Shown here: positions 48,261 through 59,745 of the stretch, one piece after another | Layout: each line of letters begins with the position of its first letter | Numbering within the stretch: position 1 is the stretch's first letter | DNA from: Phoebastria nigripes | Lineage: Eukaryota > Chordata > Aves > Procellariiformes > Diomedeidae | Length of the DNA: 64,000 nucleotides | Assembly: GCA_035582835.1 (NCBI GenBank) | Contig: JAYKAV010003132.1 | Span: 2,411,607 to 2,475,606, forward strand | Reading direction: 5' to 3' | Notes under the pieces: model-generated | Databases searched by the model: none | Told to the model about the DNA's origin: nothing | The model's input: the letters and a program-made list of their open reading frames with translations, nothing else | Position numbers and translations under genes: made by a program

Positions 48261-48699
48261 AGATGCCTCAGCAGTCAGGATAGGGGTTTGTGAGTCATTA
48301 TGGTAGAGTTAGGTGCTTAAACTGTGCCTAAAGTTAAATTTTTCAGTCTAGGTCATTACAGGAATGAGTCTTGCTGGCTCTGCTTTTTTGCACTGAACAA
48401 AGATTCTCAAATACCTATGCCTTTTTGATATTCTCTTACACATCTCTTACCCTTTACACAGTATCTCTTTAGGCTAAGGAAAGAACAGAGGAGAGTACCG
48501 CGGTAGTTCTCTGTGTTTGAATTTTACAGGCAATGAAGAAGGCAACATTAATTTCCCTTCATATTCCTAACGGCTTCAGATTTGTTCGTTTCCTACCAAA
48601 ACTAACAACTCTCCCACAACTGTCACTGACGGTGCAACCCACTGCTCATGCAAAAAGCAATATGCTACTCAAGTGCATTGTTACTGAATTCTGTTGTCC

Positions 48700-48951
48700 A
48701 TCATAGATGCAAAGCTGACAGCAATACTGGCTGTCTATAGAGCGAACTCAGCAGCCAACGGGGAGTGAGATTGATGTCTCTGCACCAGGAAGTTTTGGCC
48801 AGCCGAGTGCTTCTGCAATATGACGAGACCTCGGCAGCAGCTGCTCGAGTTACTCTGTACAAAGGCTCATGTTTAGCAAACAATTTTGGTGGCATAATGG
48901 ACTCCCTTTATTACCGTGATTAGACAGCAAATTATTCCATTAGATGGAATT
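48700..48951. promoter_or_regulatory. Candidate conserved element
   Basis: A complex block with several CpGs (AGAGCGAACT, CCAACGGGGA, GACGAGACCTCGGC, CTGCTCGAG) passes into homeodomain-type text (CCGTGATTAGACAG, GGAATTAAATTATT). This mixture is typical of developmental enhancers. A 64-codon minus frame across it has no motif. Confidence 0.3.
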
Positions 48952-48987
48952 AAATTATTATTATTGTTATTGTTATTTATTATTTAC
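48952..48987. repeat. (ATT)n/(GTT)n simple repeat
   Basis: AAATTATTATTATTGTTATT, then GTTATTTATTATTTAC. It may be the tail of an older SINE or of the repeat family noted at 36.4 kb, because CTAAGTGCC follows, but the match is weak. Confidence 0.65.
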
Positions 48988-51900
48988 TAAGTGCCAACTG
49001 CACTCAGTAATGTTCATATCTATTAAGCTGAGGGAAAGGAGTTACTTTAGCATGTACACAGACAGCAATGCAGGTGCATGCAGTCATTACAGGCACATGG
49101 TCATTTGTTCATAAGGGAGAGGGTCATGATGCTCTTGCAGAGGTCACTGTAGAAATGTCTCCTAAATGTAAGTTTAAATAGAACACACTGAAAGAAGAAA
49201 TACTGTCCTAATATATAAAAAAGAGAGAAAAACTATATTGAAACTTAAAAGAAGTAGGGAGGGGAAAAGGGTTCTTGAGAACATTTTCTGGAAGAACAAA
49301 GAGAACGAGGCAGAGGAACATGCACCTGGAAAGGATGGTTCTGCTGAGCTCCAGGGGTCTCACACAGAAATTGTCGTTCTGTATGATATTGCTCATTTTG
49401 TGACTGGGCATCCTGGAGCATAGTGGGGGGCAAAATTTCTACTGAATCCTAACATTCCCAGTTTGTGTTGGGGTGAAAAGCTGCACAAACTAAAGGGTCA
49501 GGCCCTATCTCCATAACAAAGCCCGGGAATATTTTACTGAGTCATTTTTCTCTCTGCTTTGTCTATTGATATTTTAAGTTCTTTGAAACTGGAACTGAAT
49601 TTAGGGAGGTAGAGTTTCTTAAGCCTCTCTGTCTGCTTTGAAAGTCTCAAAACTGCTGTACTGCAAAGTAAGACAGTTAATTACCAAAAGCAGCATTTTT
49701 ATGCTTTTAAGCAGCAAGAGGTTGAGATACAGAGAGAATTCCACAGTATTTAAGTATTAAAAAAATCTACTTATTGAAATAGTTTTATTAAGTCACTCCC
49801 CATCTTTTTATCTGATTTATCTGATTTTTTTTCTGAGTTAATTATACAATGCTATATCTACCCCTCCTTTCAGGATGGCTATATGTCCTTTGAGTCCATG
49901 TTTTCCATATGGTTCATTCCGTATTCTGCATGGGTCACCTCTTCAAATGTCCTTCCTGAACCTCTTCCCTTTCTTTACACTGAACCTTTTTCCTTTTTCC
50001 CAGCTCCCAGCTTTCCAATTCCAGTTACTCACACAGTTTTAAGGATTACAGTCTCATTTTATTTAATGGAGTGTGCACAGCTATATTTCATTATTGCCAG
50101 AAAAATCCATATGCCACATTTTTAAAAATAAATCCCCACTAGAAATGTTGGAAACCTTACAGACTTTGATTGAGTTGCCCCAGGTCAAACTGAACATCTG
50201 GGAAAGAACTTCTGCCTAGGAAATGGTTGTGCATCCTTGAATACTCCAGTGGCCTTGCTCTTGGAATAGGCTTAGGTGAAGCTGTGTGTAAAATACAAGG
50301 ATATCATTAAATATTTCCTTACGTAGAGCACTACTTTTCTCTTACACTGTTCTGGCAGCCCAATAGTGTACACATGCCATTGTGGTACTGGTTTAATATT
50401 AATACATGTATTAATAGAAGATGGTCAAATACTGTTTGCCAGATATATAATTTTGTAAATGCTGGCTTTTTCCCTTTCCTTTTGGCATTGCAAACTATTC
50501 ATAAATCAGTTGTTAATCTATTCAGTATTTAAGGATAAGGGTCTGAGCCAAAAACCCTTTGAAGTCAATGAAAAAATTTCCACGGACTTCAAAGGGCTCT
50601 GGATCAGCCCCTAACAAAATAAGATCACAAACAAACACTATCGAGTTACTCATAAAACAGTTTGCATATCTTTAGACACAGTAAACACATTGCTGTCATA
50701 GCAATTAAAAGCTCGCATCCAAAATCTGAATCTTAAAATCGTCAGTTAGAGAGATCATCTTATTTTCATTCTGGGGAAGAAATGTAAATCTAGATCGGGA
50801 ACAAATGAATTGATAACACATACCAGACACTGTATGTGCTTTATATGACTATATATGAAGGTTCTAATAAAAGGAAGACCTTCAATAATTACATTACACT
50901 ATGTCATGCAGGTTCATTTGGATGCTTCATCATACTATAGGTTTTGAAAGGTTACATTATAAAATTTTGAAAACAATCTTTTGCCATGTATTCTTTTTTC
51001 TCTCTTTTGTGTAACATGATATATTTAACTCACCTTACTCTCCTTTTAATATTTTAGATATATAAAATTTGTTAAAAATATTTGCTTAAGAATCCTTCTT
51101 TTTAATATTCCTGCTGCCTCATAATATTGTATCTATCTCATGCAAAATCTCAATATTACAGTGTAGAGTTCATCCACTGCTGTAGACTGCCTATAGAATT
51201 CTAAAGCTCCAGGATTTGGAACATAGTCATTTTTACCTGGAAGAATCTCAAAATACTTATTTTTATGCTTTACATTTAAAATGGATACTAATATGGGTCC
51301 CATCTTTACTAGAAAGCCACTGGTAAGAAACCACTCCCTTTCCCTGTTCCAAGTGTCAGAAAACACTGCAGCTGTGTAAATGGAGGGACTAATCTCCCTT
51401 CCTTTTTTGCTATCTAGAAGTTAGGCATGTGTGTAGCTGTGGGAGAGTGAAGACAGAAGTGGGCACAGAGATAGATGAGCAAGAGAGAAATATTCACGCC
51501 GATATTTCCAGAAAATGATTTATCCCACCCAAAACCAAGTGCCTTTTAGAAAAATGTGGCAAATTTTTGTCTGAACCTCAGTATTTGTCTAGCATGGCTC
51601 TCAACTGAGTGAAAACAATTAGTTTAGTTTAGTCTTCTAGTTTTAAAACAGTGTGAGTGAGTTGAAACTTACTGTCAGGTAGTACAGGATGAGAAAACTG
51701 GTAACAGTAAGAGGCATTTTCCCATAGAATTAAGTGTCAAAAAATATTAACCAAGGATATGCAAAATGAAACATAACTCTTAGAAGAGACAGTCTGGAGC
51801 TCTTTGGCTTCTAATATCAACAGTGCAGGCAGATGCCACATCACCAGCTAAGATGCACATATATATCAACATCTATATAGGTGCATACATATATTAATGT

Positions 51901-53099
51901 TTGTGCACATATGCATTCAATATTTTATGAGTTAAAGGGCAATATTAAAACACATGAGAAATGAAGACATCTTCCCAAATTAGACTTCTTCAGAACATGG
52001 AAAGAGATGAGCTGATAAGAGAAAATGTCACAGCACTGCAAACACCTAAACTGTAATCTACCAGCTCATGTCTGATCACACATCTTAGAAAGGAGACTGA
52101 TAGGCAGGCATACATAAATCTCTGGGACAGGGTTCAGAGAGGGATGTTTTATATAACAGAGGTTTCAGCACAGAATCTTAAACGTTATGAAGGGGCTCCT
52201 ATGCACCAAAACACTTAAGTACTGGCTTGCTTAGAAATATATGTGCAAACATTTTAAATCTAAAAGTTTCAAGGTCCTTTCTGTATGAACATGAATGTTT
52301 CATTGAGACTTCCTTGGGAGTATATGATTAAAGTTTAGCATGTGCTTAACCTTTACCGAGCAACAATAGAGCTAACAGAAGTTCAAGTTCAAAATCCTTT
52401 CCATTAGAAAGTGGAATTTATTTCAATTTTTCACTCTTATTTTTTTCAAGCAAAGTTGGAAAAGAAAAAAAAAAAAGAAAGACGAAAGGGAAAGAATGGT
52501 GTTGTAAGGTTTCTTCTTCGTTTTAACGGTTTTCTCAGTTATTTTCCTTTTGTTTCTCCTTTTTTTCTTCCTTATTCTGCCCTCTTCCCCCACCCCAGGA
52601 AGAAGGACTAAGTGGAAGAGAAAAAAGATAGAAGGGAAGGGGAAAGAAAGAGCTTAAAATTTTGAGGAAAAAAGACAATTTTTACAAGTGAAACTTCATA
52701 ATATATTTAAATGAAAAAAAAAAAAAATCAGAAAAAAAATTCTTTCTCTTTGGAAAATATTGTATCTTATTTTCCCCATCTCTGTCCGTTGCCTTCCCCT
52801 AATGCAACATCATTTTCAACTACCACTACATATTTTGTTCTGTCTATAATATTCGAGACTGAATCAGTGAGGATTCAGTGAAATGCAGAGTGCGTTTTTG
52901 ATACCACAAAGCTGTGCTTAGAGCAAGCTTCTGTTAAAATGTTCTTAGTTTCTAGCTCTCTGCTAATCATAGTCAGTCTGAGAGAGGGAAAAACCTTTCC
53001 ATTTGCTAAAATAAACATTGACTTAATTTCCCTTGTTAAATTTAGGCCATTCCCCACTTTAAAACTTCTCATTGATTTTACATTCACTCCTCTGATGTA
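48988..53099. other. Single-copy DNA, no gene found
   Basis: No gene is recognised; the largest frame is 80 codons (49883-50125). It contains an extended inverted repeat at 50541-50612, A-rich runs near 52458-52485 and 52713-52726, and CT-rich stretches. Confidence 0.55.
50541..50612. repeat. Extended inverted repeat, possible palindromic ancient repeat
   Basis: CCCTTTGAAGTC (50555-50566) pairs perfectly with GACTTCAAAGGG (50585-50596) across an 18-base loop. The outer parts (GGTCTGAGCC and GGATCAGCCCC) also pair imperfectly. Text of this kind ('...gaagtcaatg...gacttcaaaggg ctctggatcaggccc') recurs in amniote genomes, so this may be a relic of an old palindromic repeat. Confidence 0.6.
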
Positions 53100-53507
53100 A
53101 AATCATCAGCTACTGATTTTACATCTGTCTTTTAGCTGCTGCTGCTGAGCTAACCTCAGCTACTGGCATATTGTACAGAATTTGGATTTCTCCCGCTATG
53201 GCAGCTGCTGATAGAATTGAGACAGGCTGATACGATACCTCCAGCCTCCTTGCTACTGCAGACACTGCAAACAAGCGAACGTTGAACAACAGTTGCAAAA
53301 CATTAGCACAAAACATCACTGTACCACAAGCAGGGGAAGATGATCTTTCTTTGACTGCATTTTCTTGTGCGTCTTGTTTCTGGTACCTCAATGCAAAATC
53401 ATTAAATAAAATGTAAACCTCCTGGGTGAGATTCATCTGCCCAAATGTAGCTGTTGACATCTGAGCCAGTCACTTGAGGCTCTGTAATCGATGGAGAATC
53501 AAGCACG
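53100..53507. promoter_or_regulatory. Candidate conserved element
   Basis: A complex block with CAG/CTG-type triplets (TTTAGCTGCTGCTGCTGAGC) and CpGs (CCCGCTATGG, TGATACGATACC, AAGCGAACGTTG), plus ATGCAAAATCATTAAATAA with POU- and homeodomain-like cores. A 113-codon minus frame (53119-53460) is open, but its translation has no family resemblance, and its Ala-rich end comes from the CTG triplets. Confidence 0.3.
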
Positions 53508-53573
53508 TTTAAGGCACAATTCATCTAATCCTAAGGTGCAAGTCAAAAATAGGTCATTGAATTGTGCCCTAAA
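53508..53573. repeat. Inverted repeat, 16-base arms
   Basis: TTTAAGGCACAATTCA (53508-53523) and TGAATTGTGCCCTAAA (53558-53573) are reverse complements at 15 of 16 positions, separated by 34 bases. It could be the pair of ends of a small non-autonomous DNA transposon relic, or a hairpin. Confidence 0.8.
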
Positions 53574-56500
53574 TGTTCCTATTTCTCTTTATTAATGGAA
53601 AGAGAGACTGAAATATGGACTCCTTTCCATTTCTACTCTACAGATACTTAACACAAGGTGAAATGATTCCCACCCCTAGGCCTGGCCCTGGAATGGGCTC
53701 AGCTGAAGTGAAAGCTGATGAATAATTAAAGCTCATTGCAAGACTGGATCCTCAGAGACAAAGTACTCTGAATGAGAGAGGATGATCATCCAAAGCAACC
53801 ACATAAGGCTCCCATGGATTGTGCTGTGGTGCTGTAAGTTATGAGCAATGACTTCCCACAGTAGGTTCCAGAGGTGGCACATGAGAATAGTGTTAGAGAT
53901 ATTGCCTGAGCATGCAGAGAAACTTGTTCACTTGAAGAGATCTGAAGCTCTTGAGCTTCTAAATGGACTCATGCACTTCTCATAGATTTTGGGAAGGTAG
54001 GTAGCTTGCCAAGACTATGATTTTTCTTTCTGATAGTTATAAATTTACAAAGAGAATGCTTTTTAATGTTCAAAGCAGATGCCTTAGAATTAATTGGAGA
54101 AAAATAAACCATGTGGATGTATCTATTTATTTTTACTTGCTTTTTAACACATTCTGAATCATTGGTAAAACACTATAGATGATTTCATCTACTCTCATGG
54201 TTGCCACAGACTCAAATAAAACAGGGTATGACTCTTATGTTTTCCTCTCTGTACCTCGAAGGGTAGAATAAATGTGGGCATTTGACTGGGAGTATCATCT
54301 GGTGCAATTAATCTCCTTTCCTTCTTATCTCTCCTCTGAAAGAATCTCTCTAAGAAATGGTGCTTTCTGAGATTAAAAGTAAAATTTATTATTAAAGCGC
54401 ACATATATATGTATTACAAATACTTATTTAAAATATTTTTGATATAAGAATCATTTCTTTGTTGTAAGTGTGAATGAAACCCATCACAATTAAACAGGCC
54501 AAATAAAGATTTATCTCCTTTCCCTGAAACTTTGATTTCTTATGCTTTCCATTATTTGGATTATTTTTCATAAAGAACAGAAAATGTTAAAATGGGAAGG
54601 AAGAGAAAAGAGAAGAAAATGGGTGAAATGCTTTCCATTCTGTTCAATGAAACAAGTTTTAAAAAAAACCCTGTGAACATGTAAACTGCTTCTGTAGAGG
54701 GATGGAAAAAATACAGGGAAACATCAACTGAATACCCATATTAAGGAGGACACATTTTCCTTTTTTCCAGTTCCGTTAACTCTTGCACAAGCAAACTGCA
54801 ACTTAAGCATCTGAGCTGAAAGAATATAATCAGTGGCATGTGCTAACCAACTCTGACACTAAGATATTTAGGGCAGCTGTCAAGCAACACAACTTTCTTT
54901 TGTGCTTCTTTTCAGAATTAATTAGCAGAAGAAGAGCCTTTAATACACATGTTCTTGCCAAGATGAACTTGGAAGGGATCTTACGCTACTCCCTACTACT
55001 GCCTGTTCCCAGCAAACCTCTAGAGGAGATAAATGAGCAAGTTCTTCTCAAGCTGTCCACCTCCTGTTATCAGTGAATATAAGTCAGGAGTTACCAGAGG
55101 TAACACATATAGTAAGTCTTCGAGTGCAACAAAAGAAGTCAGCCAGTTTGGAAATACCTGGCTTCAGAAATTCATGCAATTAGCTATTTCTGTTGATTGT
55201 ACTGAAAATGTAGCGACTTACTCTAAGTTTTAATCTCGTTTCTTTTACATGCACTCACGATGTGAAACTTAATCTCTGTCTTGTGGCAAATAGTTTTAGG
55301 AAGTACTGCAGAGGAGATCAACCTGTAACTCTACACTCGGAGGTGAGGATCACCTGGACTGCCACCAGTCTCCATTTGCTTCACCTGCTGACGGGACACC
55401 CCTTGAGAATTTTCAAGACTTCCCCCCCGGCTTTGGCTAACCCTTGGAATATCAACAGCCTTTCTCAGTACTTCAGTAATCTCTTCTCTTTTATCTCATC
55501 CTTAAGCCAATGGGCAGTGAAAAAGAAAAGGTGAAATCTGGCCAAGAAGGGTTGATAGAATTTACTGAAGTTCAGAGAAATTGAAACTTGAATCGAATTG
55601 AATCTGGTGCAGACATTCAGACCAATTTTCATTTTATCTGAACTGGTGACTAAACTGATTCAGACAGTCTTGCTTTTTCTGGAATTTCTTCACTGTTGTT
55701 TCATTTTATTTGAGTGAGTCCACACAACTCTTGGTTTTTTTTCAGACCCGCTCAATCCCATTTTAGTTCTATCTGTATTTTATCCATCCTCCATTGGCTC
55801 AGTAGTCATTCCACCTTACTTTTTTCCTGAATCCTTTATTGCCTTTTTTTTTAAGTGAATGGACACATTTCAGGAAATGTTTCTAGACCTGAGTCGTTAA
55901 TGGAAAAAAAACTTGCTTTCAGACAGATTCAGAAAGCAGTTGCTGTTGTACTCAAACATGACTTAAGACAGCTACAGTCAGACTCACTTCACTTACCTTT
56001 AGCTGTCTACAAGTTATATGCTCCATCAAAGCTGGTCATCTAGGCTTCCTTGACAGTAAAAGGAGAGATATCAACATCTCCACAGAGCAGTTAATTTAAT
56101 CTGTTTTAAACATCTTCTTAGGATTGGATGAATCATCCAGCAGCAAATTTATTGCCCTCCCTTGACTGTAAAGGAAATTTGGACAAGACAGTAGTTTAGG
56201 CTCTAACTCTTAGACAGACAACATTAAATGAAATTAATCCAATGCCACAGACAGGAAGACACACAGGAATTCCAATTCACTCCCCTCACCAAAAAAATTC
56301 TTGCATTTGACTTGATTTATAATTCTGGTAGCTCCATTTTTCGTACTTTTTTTTATCGTGTCCGCCTGAGATTCCTCTAATAAAACCATATCACTCTTGA
56401 TAAACTTTATTCTGAAGGTCTTGCAGTAGTTAATGATGTAGTTCTTACATTCCTGTTCTTTTGGCCTTGTTGCTTTAAAGCACAGTCCTCAATGCAATCA

Positions 56501-56689
56501 TGTCAGAAAAAGGAAAACATATGATCAACTATCCATGACCCTTAGGATTTGACAATGTCAGAAATGTTGAGTAGCAGATTTTAACTGCCCTTCTCTCTCC
56601 CCCTTTCACCACACCCTTTCCCTAAATGTGTGGGTACTCGGTGTTACTTAGCTCCTGGTTTGTTGTTTTTTTTTTTTTTTCCTCCTCAA
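53574..56689. other. Single-copy DNA, no gene found
   Basis: No gene is recognised; the longest frame is 90 codons (55262-55534 plus) without a domain. T run at 56666-56680. Confidence 0.55.
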
Positions 56690-57170
56690 TTTCCATGCCT
56701 AATGAGGCTGAGCTGAGTTAATAATGGATGTAATAAGTAATGACTCATTGTTTTGGGGCCTGTGTGTCTCTGTGTGCAATGGAAGAGGAAGCCAGGGCTC
56801 CGATGCTATTTGTTCTGCCATGTCACTTGCCGCCAAGCAATGCCACTCATCAATAAAAGGCAAGATGACGGATGAGTTCATTTAATGGAATTCCTCTGAG
56901 TGAGCTGCAGCCACTGCTCTTCAGTAGGCTTGTTCTTTGAGTCTCTCTTTCTCTCACTTTCAGTCCCTCTTCCCCCTCCCCATTTTTTTTTTTTAATATT
57001 CAGGACAGTTGGAAAGCGCGGCTGGCTGAGAGGGTTGCCATTCGTGCCAGCAGCTCCTTCTGCTCTTAACAACTGCTATCCTAAATCAAATCAAGAGCTT
57101 TGAGCAGGGAGATTAAATCGGCACCACCTGATATTGACATCGCATGGCACTTGTACGTCTCGCCTTCCTC
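56690..57170. promoter_or_regulatory. Candidate conserved non-coding element with AP-1 site
   Basis: A complex block without repeats except a CT/T tract at 56940-56997. The left half has TAATGAGGC, GAGTTAATAATGG, TAATAAGTAA and a perfect AP-1/TRE TGACTCA (56741-56747), then CACTTGCCGCCAAGCAATGCC. The right half has AAAGCGCGGCTGGC (57014-57027) and ATTAAATCGGCACCACCTGA with an E-box-like CACCTG. The density of factor-like cores and complexity make it the most enhancer-like stretch in the window. Whether it is conserved is unknown. Confidence 0.35.
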
Positions 57171-58017
57171 TCTGTCCCTTCCCCTCTCTCCCCTCACCAG
57201 TCAAGGTGGGTGTGGAGGGAGGCTGGTTAAGCATTTGAGGAGAATAGGGTTTTAAGTTTTCTCAATATGGTCCTGTGCATGCTGAATAGCTAAAACAATC
57301 TCGTTCCTTTGGAAAAGTATCAGGGTCTGTCTTCATGCATAATCTACAGCGCTGCACAATTCCAAGGCCAGATTAGCTAAACAGGTTATTATTTCAGTTT
57401 CCACACACATGCATCTGCTCAGAAGAACGAATGAGGTTTCCTTCCTTCTGCCCATTCCCAGCTGCTTCTTCCTCCACCTGTTTCTTCTGTTTTGCCCTCC
57501 GGTTTTTATAACTCCAAAGGTCTGATTCTGGTATAATTTAAAGAACAATTTTCCAGTACAATTTAGGCAGGTGCAAAATGCCACTGGACCAGTTTCTCCG
57601 CTCAGGAGAAGTAGGAGGAATTCACATAGATCTGCATGTTAATGGATCTGTAGATCTGCATGTTAATGGATCTGTGGTCCCATTAAGTTCAGCAGGTTAC
57701 GACTAACACATGTCAGAGTAGAAGAAACATTAGGAGAATTTTACATAAAACTCTCACAAAATATACATCTAACTTTATTTTCCAAGATTGCCTAGTTTAA
57801 TATAAAACACTATTGAGCAAAAAGTGAAATTCCTTCCATTCCTAATGACACAGATAGGGATGAAACCATCTGTTCTCACTAGTTTTTCCCTGTTTACTGA
57901 AAACTAACCTTGTACTGGAATGAAGATTTTGCTAAAGCTGGAGTAAGAACTTTGTCCATTTACTTTAATGAGAGTTTAGGTTTCCCAACACCATGTTGTG
58001 TTGCCTTTGCATCTTAA
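57171..58017. other. Single-copy DNA left of CR1; contains a short tandem duplication
   Basis: No gene is recognised. The 83-codon minus frame (57333-57584) has no motif. The perfect duplication at 57627-57674 is listed separately. Confidence 0.55.
57627..57674. repeat. Perfect 24-bp tandem duplication
   Basis: The 24-base unit beginning TAGATCTGCATGTTAATGG occurs twice, head to tail, with no mismatch (57627-57650 and 57651-57674). A very recent duplication or an allele-length variant is likely. Confidence 0.95.
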
Positions 58018-59628
58018 AATCATAGAATCATAGAATCATTAAGGTTGGAAGAGACCTCTAAGATCATCGAGTCCAACCGTCAACCCAACACCACCATGCC
58101 CACTAAACCGTGTCCCTAAGTGCCTCATCTACACGTCTCTTAAATGCTTCCAGGGATGGTGACTCAACCACTTCCCTGGGCAGCCTGGTCCAATGCTTAA
58201 CCACTCTTTCAGTAAAGACATTTTTCCTAATGTCCAATCTAAACCTCCCCTGGCACAACTTGAGGCCATTTCCTCTCGTCCTATCGCTAGTTGCTTGGCA
58301 GAAGAGACCAACACCCACCTCACTGCAACCTCCTTTCAGGTAGTTGTAGAGCATGATAAGGTCTCCCCTCAGCCTCCTCTTCTCCAGACTAAACAGTCCC
58401 AGTTCCCTCAGCCGCTCCTCGTAAGACTTGTTCTCCAGACCCTTCACCAGCTTCGTTGCCCTCCTCTGGACACGCTCCAGCACCCCAATGTCCTTCTTGT
58501 AGTGAGGGGCCCAAAATGGAACACCGTATTCGAGGTGGGGCCTCATCAGTGCCGAGTACAGGGGCACAATCACCTCCCTACTCCTGCTGGCCACGCTATT
58601 TCTGATACAGGCCAGGATGCCATTGGCTTTCTTGGCCACCTGGGCACACTGCTGGCTCATGTTCAGCCAGCTGTCAACCAGCACCCCCAGGTCCTTTTCC
58701 ACCAGGCAGCTTTCCAGCCACTCTTCCCCCAGCCTGTAGCATTGCATGGAGTTGTTGTGGCCAAAGTGCAGGACCCGGCACTTGGCCTTGTTGAACCTCA
58801 TACAGTTGGCCTCAGCCCATCCATCCAGCCTGTCCAGGTCCCTCTGCAGAGCCTTCCTACCCTGGAGTAGATCAATGCTCCCACCCAACTTGGTGTCATC
58901 TGCAAACTTACTGAGGGTGCACTCGATCTCCTCATCCAGACCATTGATAAAGATATTGAACAAGACCGGCCCCAAAACGGAGCCCTGGCAGACACTGCTC
59001 GTGACTGGCCGCCAAGTGGATTTAACTCCATTCACCACAACTTTCTGGGCCTGGCCGTCCAGCCAGTTTTTTACCCAGCGCAGAGTACACCTGTCTAGGC
59101 CATGAGCCGCCAGCTTCTCTAGGAGAATGCTGTGGGAGACAGTGTCGAAGGCTTTACTGAAGTCCAGGTAGACCACATCCACAGCCTTTCTCTCATCCAC
59201 TAGGCGGGTCACCTGGTCGTAGAAGGAGATCAGGTTGGTCAAGCAGGACCTGCCCTTCATGAACCCATGCTGGCTGGGCCTGATCCCCTGGTTGTCCCGC
59301 ACATGGCTTGCGAGCGCCCCCAAGATGAACCACTCCATAATCTTCCCCGGCACCGAGGTCAGGCTGACAGGCCTGTAGTTCCCCGGGTCCTCCTTCTGGC
59401 CCTTCTTGTAGATGGGCGTCACATTGTCAAGCCTCCAGTTGCCCGGGACCTCCCCCGTTAACTGCTGATAAATGATGGAGAGTGGCTTGGCAAGCTCCTC
59501 CGCCAGCTCCCTCAGCACTCTCGGGTGGATCCCATCCAGCCCCATGGACTTGTGAGNGTCCAGGTGGCNTAGCAGGTCGTTCACTGCTTCCTCCTGGATT
59601 ATGGGGGGTTTATCCTGCTCACAGTCCT
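58018..59628 (-). mobile_element. CR1 LINE, 5'-truncated, RT frame still open, minus strand
   Basis: The 3' end at the left has two copies of the octamer tail (CATAGAATCATAGAATCATT on the plus strand) followed by AAGGTTGGAAGAGACCTCTA and the CR1 3' UTR. ORF2 then reads leftward on the minus strand without a stop from the truncation point to its natural end at 58103. The 5' end is lost within the region just before the reverse transcriptase, where residues EQDKPPIIQEEAVNDLL are still present, and it abuts a TATCTC microsatellite. The 3' UTR is nearly identical to that of the copy entering at 63.77 kb, so both belong to one subfamily. Only two Ns lie inside, and divergence from a functional frame is low. 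It is the youngest-looking CR1 here. Confidence 0.96.
58103..59584 (-). pseudogene. CR1 ORF2 fragment: reverse transcriptase domain, 493 codons open
   Basis: This encodes the reverse transcriptase and C-terminal region of a non-LTR retrotransposon. In residue order: fingers motif [20 protein letters not shown] (55-74), [13 protein letters not shown] (105-117), motif [12 protein letters not shown] with catalytic Asp at 141 (137-147), motif [12 protein letters not shown] (200-210), motif C FADD with the catalytic Asp pair 229-230 (codons 58895-58900), motif [13 protein letters not shown], and a C-terminal region with [20 protein letters not shown] and [13 protein letters not shown]. There is no stop or frameshift, although residues 6 and 10 are undetermined. 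The family normally has IYQQSW before LTGEVP; two residues are missing here by an in-frame deletion. The endonuclease domain, ORF1 and promoter are absent, so it cannot transpose by itself. The methionine given as start is not a biological start; the frame continues upstream to about 59628. Confidence 0.92.
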
Positions 59629-59745
59629 TATCTCTATATCTCTCTATCTCTCTATCTCTCTATATCTCTATATCTCTAGATCTCTATATCTCTATATATC
59701 TATATATCTATATATCTCTATATCATCTTATATACATATGTACAT
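59629..59745. repeat. (TATCTC)n/(TATA)n microsatellite at CR1 5' junction
   Basis: About 115 bases of TATCTC, TATATC and ATATCTATAT units end in TATACATATGTACATATGTA. It starts within a few bases of the 5' truncation of the CR1. Confidence 0.93.

Noticed and set aside
58193..58870. 225-codon plus-strand frame antisense to the young CR1
   Set aside because: Shadow of the intact CR1 reverse transcriptase frame on the minus strand.
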